Program-made: the position numbers and the translations under genes | Assembly: GCA_965203795.1 (NCBI GenBank) | Contig: OZ241915.1 | Span: forward strand, 1,178,001-1,242,000 | Length of the DNA stretch: 64,000 bases | Source of the DNA: CBDBBY01 sp965203795 | Lineage (GTDB): Bacteria; Pseudomonadota; Alphaproteobacteria; Rhodobacterales; Rhodobacteraceae | Direction of reading: 5' to 3' | Shown: positions 9,241 through 19,203 of the stretch, in pieces | Position numbering within the stretch: the first letter of the stretch is position 1 | Layout of the letters: each line of letters starts with the position of its first letter | The notes under the pieces: model-generated | Databases searched by the model: none | Told to the model about the DNA's origin: nothing | Seen by the model: only the letters and a program-made list of their open reading frames with translations

Positions 9241-9885
9241 ATGAAGGCGGAAATGGCGGAATTGAATGAGATCCGGATGAACACCCTGGTGCCGATTGTC
9301 GTGGAGCAGACGGCGCGCGGGGAGCGGAGCTACGACATTTTCTCCCGGCTCCTGAAGGAGCGGATCGTGTTCGTCTCCGGCGCCGTTTTCGATGCCATGG
9401 CCACGCTTGTGACGGCCCAGCTGCTGTTCCTTGAATCGGAGAATCCGAAGAAGGAGATCTCCATGTACATCAACAGTCCCGGCGGATCCGTGACTTCGGG
9501 ATTGTCGATTTACGACACCATGCGGTACATCAAGCCGAAGGTTTCGACGCTGGTCGTCGGGCAGGCGGCGTCGATGGGCTCGCTGCTGCTGGCGGCGGGC
9601 GAGAAGGGAATGAGGTACGCGCTGCCGAACAGCCGCATCATGCTGCACCAGCCCTCCGGCGGGATGCAGGGCCAGGCGACCGACATTTCCATTCACGCCC
9701 AGGAACTGCTTGATACGAAGGCGCGCCTGAATAAGATTTACGCGGAGCACACGGGCCAGCCCGTGAAGCGAGTGCAGGCCGCGCTGGAAAGGGACCGGTT
9801 CATGACGCCTGAAGAAGCGAAGGACTGGGGCCTGATCGACCAGATCGTGGAGAGTCGAAAGGACGCCGAAGAAGCGGCAGGCTGA
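9241..9885 (+). CDS. clpP: ATP-dependent Clp protease proteolytic subunit
   Basis: Serine protease that forms the two-ring chamber served by ClpX. ATG 9241 is chosen because GAAGGAGG lies about 10 bp upstream; internal ATGs at 9253 and 9274 are possible. 214 residues. The catalytic triad is at Ser111 (GQAASMGSLLLAAG), His136 (IMLHQPSGG) and Asp185 (ALERDRFMTPEEAKDWGLID), with the same spacing as in E. coli ClpP. clpX begins 44 bp downstream. Confidence 0.97.
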   Translation: MKAEMAELNEIRMNTLVPIVVEQTARGERSYDIFSRLLKERIVFVSGAVFDAMATLVTAQLLFLESENPKKEISMYINSPGGSVTSGLSIYDTMRYIKPKVSTLVVGQAASMGSLLLAAGEKGMRYALPNSRIMLHQPSGGMQGQATDISIHAQELLDTKARLNKIYAEHTGQPVKRVQAALERDRFMTPEEAKDWGLIDQIVESRKDAEEAAG

Positions 9886-9929
9886 CGGCGCGGCGGCAAG
9901 GCAGGCGAAACAGGTTCGGGCAGCAAGCA

Positions 9930-11192
<1,263 letters not shown>

Positions 11193-11259
11193 CGCCGGCG
11201 CCGGATGACCGCGCCCTCGGCGGCTCCGCGCTTGCGCCGCCGATAGCAGGAGTTGCGAC

Positions 11260-11637
11260 ATGACGGGCTTGCTCAAGAGGCTGCTGACCTGGTGGACCGG
11301 CCCTACGCTGGGAACCCAGCTGTTCACTTGGCGGAAGGGGCGGCTGGTCGGAAGCGACGCCGAGGGAAACCGGTTCTACGAGAACGCGGACGGCTCGCGG
11401 CGGTGGGTCGTGTACGACGGGGAGCCCGAAGCGAGCCGGGTGACGCCCCAGTGGCACGGCTGGCTCCATCACACCTACGAAAACCCGCCGACGGTCGACC
11501 CGCTGCCCCGGCAGGCGTGGGAGAAAGGGCACGAAAGCAACCTGACCGGCACGCCCGCGGCGTATGCGCCCTCCGGCTCCCTGAGAGCGGAAGGGCCGGT
11601 CGACCGGCGCGACTACAGCGCGTGGAGCCCGGAATGA
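11260..11637 (+). CDS. NADH:ubiquinone oxidoreductase subunit, NDUFA12 (B17.2) family
   Basis: Accessory complex I subunit shared by mitochondria and alphaproteobacteria, on the matrix/cytoplasmic side. 125 residues from ATG 11260, preceded by AGGAG. Family features: LFTWRKGRLVGSDAEGNRFY, RRWVVYDGEPEASRVTPQWH, HGWLHHTYENPP, and a basic tail. It does not belong to a nuo operon here; it sits ahead of mlaD/DUF2155, as in many alphaproteobacteria. It is one of the best taxonomic markers in the window. Confidence 0.95.
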   Translation: MTGLLKRLLTWWTGPTLGTQLFTWRKGRLVGSDAEGNRFYENADGSRRWVVYDGEPEASRVTPQWHGWLHHTYENPPTVDPLPRQAWEKGHESNLTGTPAAYAPSGSLRAEGPVDRRDYSAWSPE

Positions 11638-11665
11638 GCCGCCCGGCTGAAGCGGCCCGCCATCC

Positions 11666-12112
11666 ATGTCCGACAACAGCGTAGCGGAATCCGTAGTCGG
11701 ATTCGTGGTTCTGGCGGCCGCCGCCGCGTTCCTGGCGCATCTGGCGGGCGGAACGGACGCCATCGACTCCGGCGAACGCTACGAAGTGACGGCGAATTTC
11801 ATCACCGCCGAAGGCATATCCCCCGGGAGCGACGTCCGCATCGCCGGAATATCGGTCGGTTCGGTATCCGGAATGGCGTTCAATCCGGATACGTTCGAGG
11901 CCGAGGTGACGCTGAGCGTCGAACGGGGCGTCCTTCTTCCCGGCGACAGCATCGTCGCGATATCGACCGAGGGGCTTCTTGGCGGCAATTTCGTGGAGAT
12001 TCTGCCGGGCGGATCCCCGGACAATGTCGAGCCGGGCGGCAGCCTGACGCAGACGCAAGGCGCGCTGAGCCTGCTCAGCCTGCTTTCGGAATTCGTTTCC
12101 GCGGGACAATGA
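11666..12112 (+). CDS. mlaD: Phospholipid-binding MlaD-type protein
   Basis: Periplasmic MCE-domain component of the Mla retrograde phospholipid pathway that maintains outer-membrane asymmetry. 148 residues with an N-terminal membrane anchor (VVGFVVLAAAAAFLAHL, about 10-26), then the MCE domain: YEVTANFITAEGISPGSDVRI, GISVGSVSGMAFNPDTFEAE and STEGLLGGNFVEILPGG. The final four bases overlap the next gene (ATGA at 12109-12112). No mlaE or mlaF is nearby. Confidence 0.92.
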   Translation: MSDNSVAESVVGFVVLAAAAAFLAHLAGGTDAIDSGERYEVTANFITAEGISPGSDVRIAGISVGSVSGMAFNPDTFEAEVTLSVERGVLLPGDSIVAISTEGLLGGNFVEILPGGSPDNVEPGGSLTQTQGALSLLSLLSEFVSAGQ

Positions 12113-12492
12113 AGGCTGCGCTGGCGGCCCTCGCTTTGGCCGTTTCCGCTTCGGCGGACGCGGGAGCGCAGGTCGCGTTCAACGGGCCCGGTGCGCTGCT
12201 GCGCGGCCTCGACACGATTACCGGGCGGCGAACCGACATCGAAATCGATTCAGGGGCCGCCGCTTCGTTCGGCCGCCTCGAGATAGCGCTCAAGGAATGC
12301 CGGTACGAGCCGGAGAATCCCGCGAGCAATTCCTTCGCGTATCTGACGATCCGGGAGGCGGACGCGGAGGAGCCGGTGTTCGACGCATGGATGATATCGT
12401 CCGCGCCGGCGCTCTCGGCGCTCGACCACCCGCGCTACGATGTCTGGCTTATCCGCTGCAGGACGGTCGGCGGCGACGCCGAAGGCGGCTGA
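12109..12492 (+). CDS. DUF2155 domain protein, predicted periplasmic
   Basis: 127 residues with a signal peptide (MKAALAALALAVSASADAGA). The DUF2155 core includes TGRRTDIEIDSGAAASFGRL, LKECRYEPENPASNSFAYL and VFDAWMISSAPALSALDHP. Function unknown; the family is largely alphaproteobacterial and usually adjoins mlaD, accBC or aat, as here. The start overlaps the mlaD stop. The 3' end overlaps the convergent aat gene by 58 bp. Confidence 0.88.
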   Translation: MKAALAALALAVSASADAGAQVAFNGPGALLRGLDTITGRRTDIEIDSGAAASFGRLEIALKECRYEPENPASNSFAYLTIREADAEEPVFDAWMISSAPALSALDHPRYDVWLIRCRTVGGDAEGG

Positions 12493-13094
12493 GAACGGAA
12501 ATCGGCCTTCAGCGCGAGGGCTTCGGACAGCATCGCCATGTAGTCTTGCGAACTGACGCTCGCGGCGCCGAACGATTCGAGGTGAGGCGTCGCATACTGC
12601 GTCTCGAGGAACGAGAATCCGGTCTTCGAGAGCTGATCGACCAGCCAGACCAAGGCGATTTTCGACGCGTGCGGACGGTCGGAGAACATGCTCTCGCCGA
12701 AGAACGCGCCGCCGACCGCCACTCCGTACAGGCCGCCCGCCAGCGCTCCGTCGCTCAGCACCTCCACGGAATGCGCATGGCCTTCGCGGTGGAGCGCGCG
12801 GTAGGCCGACTTTATCGGGTCGCTGATCCAGGTCTCTTCCCGGTCGGCGCACCGCGAAATCACCGTGTCGAACTCGCGGTTGATCGTGACCTGGAAGCCG
12901 CCGCGGCGAATCATCCGCGCAAGCCTCCGGGGCACCCGGAAATCCCGGAACGCGATTACGCTGCGGATGTCGGGGTTGAACCAATGCAGGAGGCTGGTTC
13001 CGGGAGAGCCCATCGGGAAGAAGCCGGCGCGGTAGGCCGCAAGCAGGTCTCCGGTGCCGATCTCAGAGCAAGTGGTGAACGCATAGTCGTTCAT
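12435..13094 (-). CDS. aat: Leucyl/phenylalanyl-tRNA-protein transferase
   Basis: Adds Leu or Phe to N-terminal Arg or Lys residues, making N-degrons for ClpS-ClpAP. Start ATG at 13094 (MNDYAFTTCSEIGTGDLLAA), 219 residues; the longer open frame to 13148 is inside accC. Family blocks are AYRAGFFPMGSPG, LHWFNPDIRSVIAF, TWISDPIKSAYRALHREGHA, HSVEVLSDGALAGGLYGVAV and ETQYATPHLESFGA. The ATG overlaps the accC TGA (ATGA), so translation is coupled. Confidence 0.95.
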   Translation of the reverse strand: MNDYAFTTCSEIGTGDLLAAYRAGFFPMGSPGTSLLHWFNPDIRSVIAFRDFRVPRRLARMIRRGGFQVTINREFDTVISRCADREETWISDPIKSAYRALHREGHAHSVEVLSDGALAGGLYGVAVGGAFFGESMFSDRPHASKIALVWLVDQLSKTGFSFLETQYATPHLESFGAASVSSQDYMAMLSEALALKADFRSQPPSASPPTVLQRISQTS

Positions 13095-14458
13095 TCCCCT
13101 TGGCTGGAGGCCATCGCTTTCCGCTTCTCCAGCCACTCGGGCAGCCAATGGATGCTGTAGTTGCCGGCCGTCACGTCAGCATTGTCCGCAAGCTCAGTGA
13201 ACATCGGGGCGGTGGTCTCCACGCCGTCCACAATCAGCTCGCCCAGCGCGCAGCGCAGCTTCGCAAGCGCGGACTCGCGGTCGGCGCCGTGTACGATCAG
13301 CTTTCCGAGCAGGCTGTCGTAGTGCGGCGGGATTTCGTAGCCGGAGTAAATGGCTGAATCCATTCTGACGCCGGGGCCTCCCGGCGCGTGGAACGTGCCG
13401 ACCTTGCCGGGGCAGGGGAGGAAGCCCGGAAACGTCTCGGCATTGATCCGCGCCTCGATCGAATGGCCGGAGATGCGGAGGTCCTCCTGCCGGAACGAGA
13501 GGGGGAGTCCGGCGGCGACCCGGATTTGCTCCTTGACGAGGTCGACGCCGTAGATCGCCTCGGTGACCGGATGCTCGACCTGAAGGCGGGTGTTCATCTC
13601 GATGAAGCTGAACTGGTTGCCGTCGTACAGGAATTCGATCGTGCCTGCGCCTTTGTAGGACATCGACGCTGCCGCGTCCGCGCAGATCCGCCCGATTTTT
13701 TGGCGCTGCTCTTCCGAAAGGCCGGGCGCGGGCGCTTCCTCGAGCACCTTCTGGTGGCGGCGCTGCAGCGAGCAGTCCCTCTCGCCCAAATGGACGGCCG
13801 CGCCCTTGCCGTCGCCGAAGACCTGGATCTCGATGTGCCTTGGCCGCTCGAGCAGCTTTTCGATGTAAACCTCGCTGCTGCCGAAGGCAGCCAGCGCTTC
13901 CGACTGCGCCGTCAGGAAGGCGCTCTCGATCTGGTTGGCGGCTGCGGCGACCTTCATCCCCCGCCCGCCGCCGCCGGCCGCCGCCTTCACGAGCACCGGG
14001 TAGCCGATTTCCTTCGCCGCCGCCGCCGCGTCGGCGACGGATCCGATGCTGCCTTCGGACCCCGGAACGCACGGCACGCCGAGCTCCCGCATGGCCTGCT
14101 TGGCGGCAACCTTGTCGCCCATGGTGGCGATGTGTTCCGGATTCGGGCCGATCAGGGTGATCCTGTGGTCCGCGACCGCTTCCGCGAAGCGGGCGTTCTC
14201 CGAGAGGAACCCGTAGCCGGGGTGTATGGCGTCCGCGCCGGTGATCTCGCACGCCGCGATGATCCGGAATATCGAAAGGTAGCTTTGGGCGGACGGCGGC
14301 GGACCGATGCACACGGTGTCGTCCGCCATGCGGACCGGCATCGAATTGGTGTCGGCGGTCGAATGGACGGCAACGGTCGGAATGCCCAGCTCTTTGCTGG
14401 CGCGGATGACCCTGAGGGCGATCTCTCCCCGGTTCGCGATCAGTATTTTCTTGAACAC
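13091..14458 (-). CDS. accC: Acetyl-CoA carboxylase, biotin carboxylase subunit
   Basis: Carboxylates the biotin on AccB with ATP and bicarbonate, the first committed step of fatty acid synthesis. 455 residues. N-terminal MFKKILIANRGEIALRVIRA, HPGYGFLSENARFA, the glycine-rich ATP-grasp loop KAAAGGGGRGMK, the biotin-carboxylase signature EMNTRLQVEHPVTE, and a C-terminal GKLIVHGADRESALAKL. It follows accB after 12 bp and overlaps aat. Confidence 0.98.
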   Translation of the reverse strand: MFKKILIANRGEIALRVIRASKELGIPTVAVHSTADTNSMPVRMADDTVCIGPPPSAQSYLSIFRIIAACEITGADAIHPGYGFLSENARFAEAVADHRITLIGPNPEHIATMGDKVAAKQAMRELGVPCVPGSEGSIGSVADAAAAAKEIGYPVLVKAAAGGGGRGMKVAAAANQIESAFLTAQSEALAAFGSSEVYIEKLLERPRHIEIQVFGDGKGAAVHLGERDCSLQRRHQKVLEEAPAPGLSEEQRQKIGRICADAAASMSYKGAGTIEFLYDGNQFSFIEMNTRLQVEHPVTEAIYGVDLVKEQIRVAAGLPLSFRQEDLRISGHSIEARINAETFPGFLPCPGKVGTFHAPGGPGVRMDSAIYSGYEIPPHYDSLLGKLIVHGADRESALAKLRCALGELIVDGVETTAPMFTELADNADVTAGNYSIHWLPEWLEKRKAMASSQGE

Positions 14459-14470
14459 GGCCCGCGGCCT

Positions 14471-14998
14471 TCAGTCGATGATCATTATGGGCGTACCGAA
14501 TTCCACCGGCTCGCTGTTCTGCACGAGAACCCTCTTGATCGTGCCCGCTCGGGGCGACGGGATGTGGTTCATGGTCTTCATCGCCTCGACGATGACAAGA
14601 GTATCCCCCTCGCTGACCGTCTGGCCGATTTCCACGAACTGCGGCCCTTCGGGCGAGACGGTGAGGTAGACCGTGCCGATCATCGGCGATCTGACAAGGC
14701 CGGGATGGCTCTCGATCTCTTCGTCGATTCCGCTTCCGCCGGGCGACAGGCGCGCTTCCGGCTCGTCCAAGCCGGGCAGCGGCGCCGGGCCGGGCTCATG
14801 CGCGACCGGCTGCTGCCCCGCCGGGCCGGGAAGCCGCGGAACCGCTCCGGACGAATTCGCGTGCCGGCCGGCCACCCTTATGTTGAGCTTGTCGAATTTG
14901 CCGCGGACGCGCGAGACCTCGATTTCCGCAAGTCCGTGCGCCTTGAGGAGCGCCGCCAGGCTGCTGATGAATTCCGTATCGTCGTTCGATTCCGTCAT
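14471..14998 (-). CDS. accB: Acetyl-CoA carboxylase, biotin carboxyl carrier protein
   Basis: Carries biotin between the carboxylase and transferase halves. Start ATG 14998 (MTESNDDTEFISSLAALLKA), 175 residues. A Pro/Gly/Ala-rich linker (about 50-95) precedes the biotinyl domain, which has the acceptor lysine in VEAMKTMNHIPSPRAGTI. The order accB-accC-aat is a common alphaproteobacterial arrangement; the aroQ often placed before accB is absent here. Confidence 0.96.
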   Translation of the reverse strand: MTESNDDTEFISSLAALLKAHGLAEIEVSRVRGKFDKLNIRVAGRHANSSGAVPRLPGPAGQQPVAHEPGPAPLPGLDEPEARLSPGGSGIDEEIESHPGLVRSPMIGTVYLTVSPEGPQFVEIGQTVSEGDTLVIVEAMKTMNHIPSPRAGTIKRVLVQNSEPVEFGTPIMIID

Positions 14999-15088
14999 TC
15001 GGCTGCTCCTTTTCCGCCCTCTGCCTCGAATCGCCCGCACGGCGCGCGCTTCCGCGCGCGATCCCCGCGGGCCGCGCCGCTCCAGCCT

Positions 15089-15877
15089 CTATTGCGCTGG
15101 CGCACGGGCCGATTCAACGAGCTGGCGCATGTCGGCGAGCTGGATCCATCCGCGGACCAGCGTCCCTTCGATTACGAATGCCGGTGTTCCGTTGATGGAC
15201 AGCGCGTTCGCGAGCGCCTGGTTGGCGGCGATAGCGGAGCTTACCGCTTCGCCGTCCATTTGCTCAGCCAGCGATTCAGGGTCCAGCCCGGCATCGGCGG
15301 CGAATTCGCGGACGTATTGGCCGGACACCGGCCCGTCGTATTTGATCAGCCGGTCGTGGGCCAGCTTGTAGGCGTCGCTTCCGCCAAGGTTCAGCGCGGC
15401 GAGCGCCAGCCTGGCGGAGCGGACGGACTCATGTCCGAGAATCGGGAACTCCTTGACTATGAAGCGGATGCCGGGATCGGTTTCGACAAGGGTCTCGACA
15501 TCGCCGTACGCCCGCCGGCAATAGCCGCATCTGTAGTCGATGAATTCGACGAAATTCACGTCTCCCGCGGGATTGCCGCCCACCCAGGAATGGCTGTCCC
15601 GGAAAAGCTCTTCGGCGTGGTTTTGTATAAGCTGGCTTTCCGGAATCTGGGCCGCTGCGCGCCTTGCTTCGAGCTCGGCGACGATTTCGATCAGGATTTC
15701 GGGGTTCTCAAGCAGATACGACCGGATTTCCGCCTGCAGAGCGCCGCGCTCCGCGTCCGTCAGCCTTTCCAAGTCCGTCGATTGCGCCGCCGAAGCATGG
15801 ATTGCCAGAGCGGCTGCCAGCAGCGCGGCCGCTCCAGTTCCGGATCGCGTCTTCACGGGCGGACCCGGATGCCGCAT
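15089..15877 (-). CDS. DsbA/ScsC-like periplasmic thiol-disulfide protein
   Basis: Thioredoxin-fold protein with an N-terminal export signal (TRSGTGAAALLAAALAIHASA), a helical N-terminal extension (LTDAERGALQAEIRSYLLEN) and the active-site CGYC in FIDYRCGYCRRAY. The cis-Pro loop is NGTPAFVIEG. This matches DsbA-family proteins of the ScsC/BdbD type, which oxidise or isomerise exported proteins. I prefer ATG 15877, which puts a basic n-region ahead of the signal; a GTG at 15907 overlapping the rne stop is also open. 262 residues from 15877. It follows rne and precedes accB on the same strand. Confidence 0.85.
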   Translation of the reverse strand: MRHPGPPVKTRSGTGAAALLAAALAIHASAAQSTDLERLTDAERGALQAEIRSYLLENPEILIEIVAELEARRAAAQIPESQLIQNHAEELFRDSHSWVGGNPAGDVNFVEFIDYRCGYCRRAYGDVETLVETDPGIRFIVKEFPILGHESVRSARLALAALNLGGSDAYKLAHDRLIKYDGPVSGQYVREFAADAGLDPESLAEQMDGEAVSSAIAANQALANALSINGTPAFVIEGTLVRGWIQLADMRQLVESARAPAQ

Positions 15878-15894
15878 GCCGCGGTTCACGGCAC

Positions 15895-18513
15895 TCAGGC
15901 CGACCACCAGCCCGTCCGCGCGCCGGCATCCGCTGGCGCCGGAACAGGGCCGGCGCCGGGAACCGGGCCCACGTCCACGGGGGATTCCGGCTTCGCCCGT
16001 TGCGGCGGCCGCTGAACTGCTTCCGGCGAACTCGAACCATCTCCGGCGCTTCCAGCTGCCGCATCCGACCGGTCGGCCTCCGCGGCGGGATCCTGCTTCC
16101 CCCGGTTTCTTGCGCCGTTCGACTTTCCTCGCCGACCCCGGCTTGATCGCCGCCCGTCCCGCTTCGCCCGGGACGCGGCCTTTCCTCCGTCCGGTTCGGA
16201 TTGGGCGGCCTTGGTTTCCGTCGAGGCATCCGGGGCGGCATCGGGCGCGCTTTCGATTGCATCGGACTTGGCCGCGCCGTCGTCCCGGGCATCGACGCCG
16301 ACTTGATCCTGCTGGCCGGCGTCCGAGGCGGATTTTCCGTCCGCGGCCTGCCCGTCGCCGGTTTGCGCGGCCGGGGCGGACGATGCGCGGCCTTTCCTTC
16401 CCGACCGGCGGGACCGGCCGCTTCCGCGCGGCTTTTTGGCCTTCGCCGCCTGATCCGGCGTTTCTGATTCCCCGTCGGCTTTCGAAGCGTCGCCCGATTC
16501 GGCTGTCGCGTCCTGCGCGTTCGCGGCGCTGTCGGCGCCGCTTCTGGATCGCTTCCGCCCGCCGCGCCGCCGCTTCCGTTTGCCCGATGGTGGCGGCTTC
16601 TGGACGCTGTCGGCCTCGTCATCCTCCTCGCCGTGCGCGGCCTTGAGGGACGTCTCGACGGAAACGACTTGCTCAGCCGCCTCGAAGTCGTGCTCGCGGT
16701 CGGATTTCTGCCGCTCGATCAGCAGCTTCGGGCTTGCGGCGTTCGGAACGGCTTCGATCAATACGGACACGCCGTACGTGCCTTCGATGTGGTCGAGCGC
16801 CGTGCGCTTGCGATTCATGATGAAGTTGGCGACCCGCACGGGCACTTTCGCCACGATTTCGCCGCCGCCGATGCGCGTGCTCTCGGATTCGATCTGACGA
16901 AGCAGCGTAAGGGAAAGCGACTCGACGGACCGGACCAGGCCGGTTCCGCTGCATGCAGAGCAGGTGATCGAAGTCATCTCCGCGACGCTTGGCCTCAGGC
17001 GCTGCCGACTCATCTCCAGCAAGCCGAAGCTGGAGATCCTGCCGATCTGGACCTTGGCGCGGTCGCCCTTGATCATCTCCTTGAAGTGCTTCTCGACAGC
17101 CGTGTTGTTCTGCCGCTCCTCCATGTCGATGAAATCGATCACGATCAGTCCGGCCAAGTCGCGGAGCCGAAGCTGGCGGGCGACTTCCGCGGCGGCCTCC
17201 ATGTTGGTTTCCAACGCGGTCTGCTCAAGGGTTCCGTGCTTGATCGCCTTGCCGGAATTGACGTCGATCGCGGTCAGGGCTTCCGTCGAATTGATGACTA
17301 TGTACCCGCCGGACGGAAGCTGGGCTATCGGCGAATACAGGTTCGCCAGGAACGGCTCCACGCCGTGCCGCACGAACAGCGGGACCTTGTCGGTGTACTT
17401 GCGCACCTTCTTCGCGTGGGACGGCATGAGAAGCTTCATGAAGTCCTTGGCGACGCGGTAGCCTTCGTCGCCTTGCACGTCGATCGAGTCGATGTCCTTG
17501 GTGTAGATGTCCCGGACGGCGCGCCGGATCAGTCCGCCTTCCTCGTAGATCGGGGCAGGGGCGTACGAAGTCAGCGCCAGTTCCCTGATGTGGTCCCATT
17601 GCCGAAGCAGGTATTCGTAGTCCCGCCGGATCTCCTGCTTCGTCCGCTTCGCTCCGGCCGTCCTGATGATCAGCCCGGCGCCTTTCGGAAGGTTGAAGTC
17701 TTCGGAGATGCTTTCGAGTTTCTTCCGGTCCGCGGAGCTCGTGATCTTCCTGCTGATTCCTCCGCCCCGGGTCGCGTTCGGCATCAGCACGCAGTACCGG
17801 CCAGCCAGGCTGATGTACGTCGTAAGCGCGGCGCCCTTGTTTCCGCGCTCGTCCTTCACGACTTGAACCAGAAGGACCTGGCGCGCGCGCATGACTTCCT
17901 GCACCCTGAACTTGCGTCCTAGCTTTTGCTCGCCGCTCGGGTCGGACTCGGCCAGCCGCGCCGCGTCGGCCGCTTCGCCGTTCTGCGCTCCGTTTTCAGA
18001 GGGCGCGGCGGCGTCGGCTTCGTCGGCGGGCGCTTCCTCGCTTCGCGGATCCGGGACGATTTCCCCGGGCTCGTCCGATCCGCCACCATTGGCGGGTATC
18101 TCCCGAGCGGGATCATCAATCACGTCCATCCCGGCAATGCCGTCCTGCGAAGCTGCGGCGTTCGCCGAGGCTTGGCGCTCCGCCTCCGCTTCCGAATCGC
18201 CAGAATCTTCAGAAGCTGCGGTTGAAGCCGGTTCGCCCTCTGCCTCCGAGCTTTCGCGCTCGGAAACCGGCACATGGTAGTAATCGGGATGGATTTCGGA
18301 AAATGCCAGAAATCCGTGGCGGTTGCCGCCGTATTCCACAAACACCGCTTGAAGCGCGGACTCAACGCGCTCAATGCGCGCCAGAAATATGTTCCCTCCT
18401 ATCTGCTTCTTGCTGCTGGTTTCGAAATCGAATTCCTCGACTCGATTGCCGTCCACAACTACGACACGCGTTTCTTCCTTGTGGGCGGCATCAATGAGCA
18501 ACTTCCGTGCCAT
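15895..18513 (-). CDS. rne: Ribonuclease E/G family protein (RNase E)
   Basis: Endoribonuclease for rRNA processing and mRNA decay, membrane-associated degradosome core in related bacteria. 872 residues. It starts MARKLLIDAAHKEETRVVVV. The S1 domain is interrupted after residue 90 by a roughly 100-residue acidic insertion typical of alphaproteobacterial RNase E. The catalytic core follows, including DLAGLIVIDFIDMEERQNN and ISSFGLLEMSRQRLRPS, and the zinc-link CSACSGTG. The last 250 residues are a low-complexity Lys/Arg/Ala/Ser/Gly scaffold with RKRRRGGRKRSRS-type clusters that would bind RNA. Confidence 0.96.
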   Translation of the reverse strand: MARKLLIDAAHKEETRVVVVDGNRVEEFDFETSSKKQIGGNIFLARIERVESALQAVFVEYGGNRHGFLAFSEIHPDYYHVPVSERESSEAEGEPASTAASEDSGDSEAEAERQASANAAASQDGIAGMDVIDDPAREIPANGGGSDEPGEIVPDPRSEEAPADEADAAAPSENGAQNGEAADAARLAESDPSGEQKLGRKFRVQEVMRARQVLLVQVVKDERGNKGAALTTYISLAGRYCVLMPNATRGGGISRKITSSADRKKLESISEDFNLPKGAGLIIRTAGAKRTKQEIRRDYEYLLRQWDHIRELALTSYAPAPIYEEGGLIRRAVRDIYTKDIDSIDVQGDEGYRVAKDFMKLLMPSHAKKVRKYTDKVPLFVRHGVEPFLANLYSPIAQLPSGGYIVINSTEALTAIDVNSGKAIKHGTLEQTALETNMEAAAEVARQLRLRDLAGLIVIDFIDMEERQNNTAVEKHFKEMIKGDRAKVQIGRISSFGLLEMSRQRLRPSVAEMTSITCSACSGTGLVRSVESLSLTLLRQIESESTRIGGGEIVAKVPVRVANFIMNRKRTALDHIEGTYGVSVLIEAVPNAASPKLLIERQKSDREHDFEAAEQVVSVETSLKAAHGEEDDEADSVQKPPPSGKRKRRRGGRKRSRSGADSAANAQDATAESGDASKADGESETPDQAAKAKKPRGSGRSRRSGRKGRASSAPAAQTGDGQAADGKSASDAGQQDQVGVDARDDGAAKSDAIESAPDAAPDASTETKAAQSEPDGGKAASRAKRDGRRSSRGRRGKSNGARNRGKQDPAAEADRSDAAAGSAGDGSSSPEAVQRPPQRAKPESPVDVGPVPGAGPVPAPADAGARTGWWSA

Positions 18514-19203
18514 TTCTGCCTTTCGATTCCCGGCAACGCGGCTGCGAGCGCGGCCGCCTGCGACGGGAAATTGTCAATGGAATCCGCGCGAATCCCCGTA
18601 GTCGGCGCGCTGCTCGACGCTGCGCGCGCGATACCCGCCTCTCGGCGACGGCGAATTCCCGAAATTCCAGATTCAGCGTCCATTCCCGGACCATCCGTCA
18701 ATCATCCGCGCGCTGCGCAGCTTCACCGCCATGCACCAGCGCTTCCACGCCAACGCGGCGACCTGCTTCTCAAACGGACAGCCCGCTCGAATGCGCCCGA
18801 GGACCAATTTGTGTTGCAGACGCAATTTGCGTCCGCCATCGGTTCCCTTCCTACATATGGCGGGCCAGGGGCGAAGTCAACCTAAAAATTGCGCTTCAAT
18901 CCGGATTTGCGCCGTTGCACGGTGCCGCGACGCGCCTTCCAAGCGCTTGAGTGGCACGAATTCCGTCCTGCGCGGCGCGCAGGGATTGCCCGACCCTTCC
19001 CACACTTCCCGCATGGCAGGCCCCGTTCCGGGCCGGGGCCGCGTGGATTCAACATCATCATCAACAAACCGAAGGATTCGAACCGGGCCCCCGGCCTCGC
19101 CCCTCCGCGCTGCGCGCTCCGGGGCTTCGGCCGGGGGCTGCAAGCCGCGAAACCGGCTGGACATGCCCGGCGGAATTTGCAGAACTATCGGTACACTACT
19201 AAC
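18514..19203 (+). other. rne upstream region and insertion junction, no gene recognised
   Basis: 690 bp with only short, shadow-like open frames. It should contain the rne promoter and 5' leader near 18514-18800. The rest is G+C-rich unassigned DNA with a strong hairpin repeat at 19087-19138 that recurs at 63101. In related alphaproteobacteria an amidase gene (amiC) commonly lies between rne and mrcA; none is recognisable here, and the space instead holds decayed accessory DNA. Confidence 0.6.
19087..19138. repeat. G+C-rich hairpin repeat, copy 1
   Basis: Imperfect palindrome with arms GCCCCCGGCC... and ...GGCCGGGGGC around a core CCCCTCCGCGCTGCGCGCTC, followed by GGGG. The same core with long arms recurs at 63101-63161 beside istB. 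It could be a REP-like extragenic palindrome, or a fragment left by the same IS21-type element. Confidence 0.75.

Noticed and set aside
13388..16015. 875-codon open frame on the plus strand opposite accC/accB
   Set aside because: An antisense shadow: all sequence is explained by accC, accB and the DsbA-like gene on the minus strand, and the translation has no family features.
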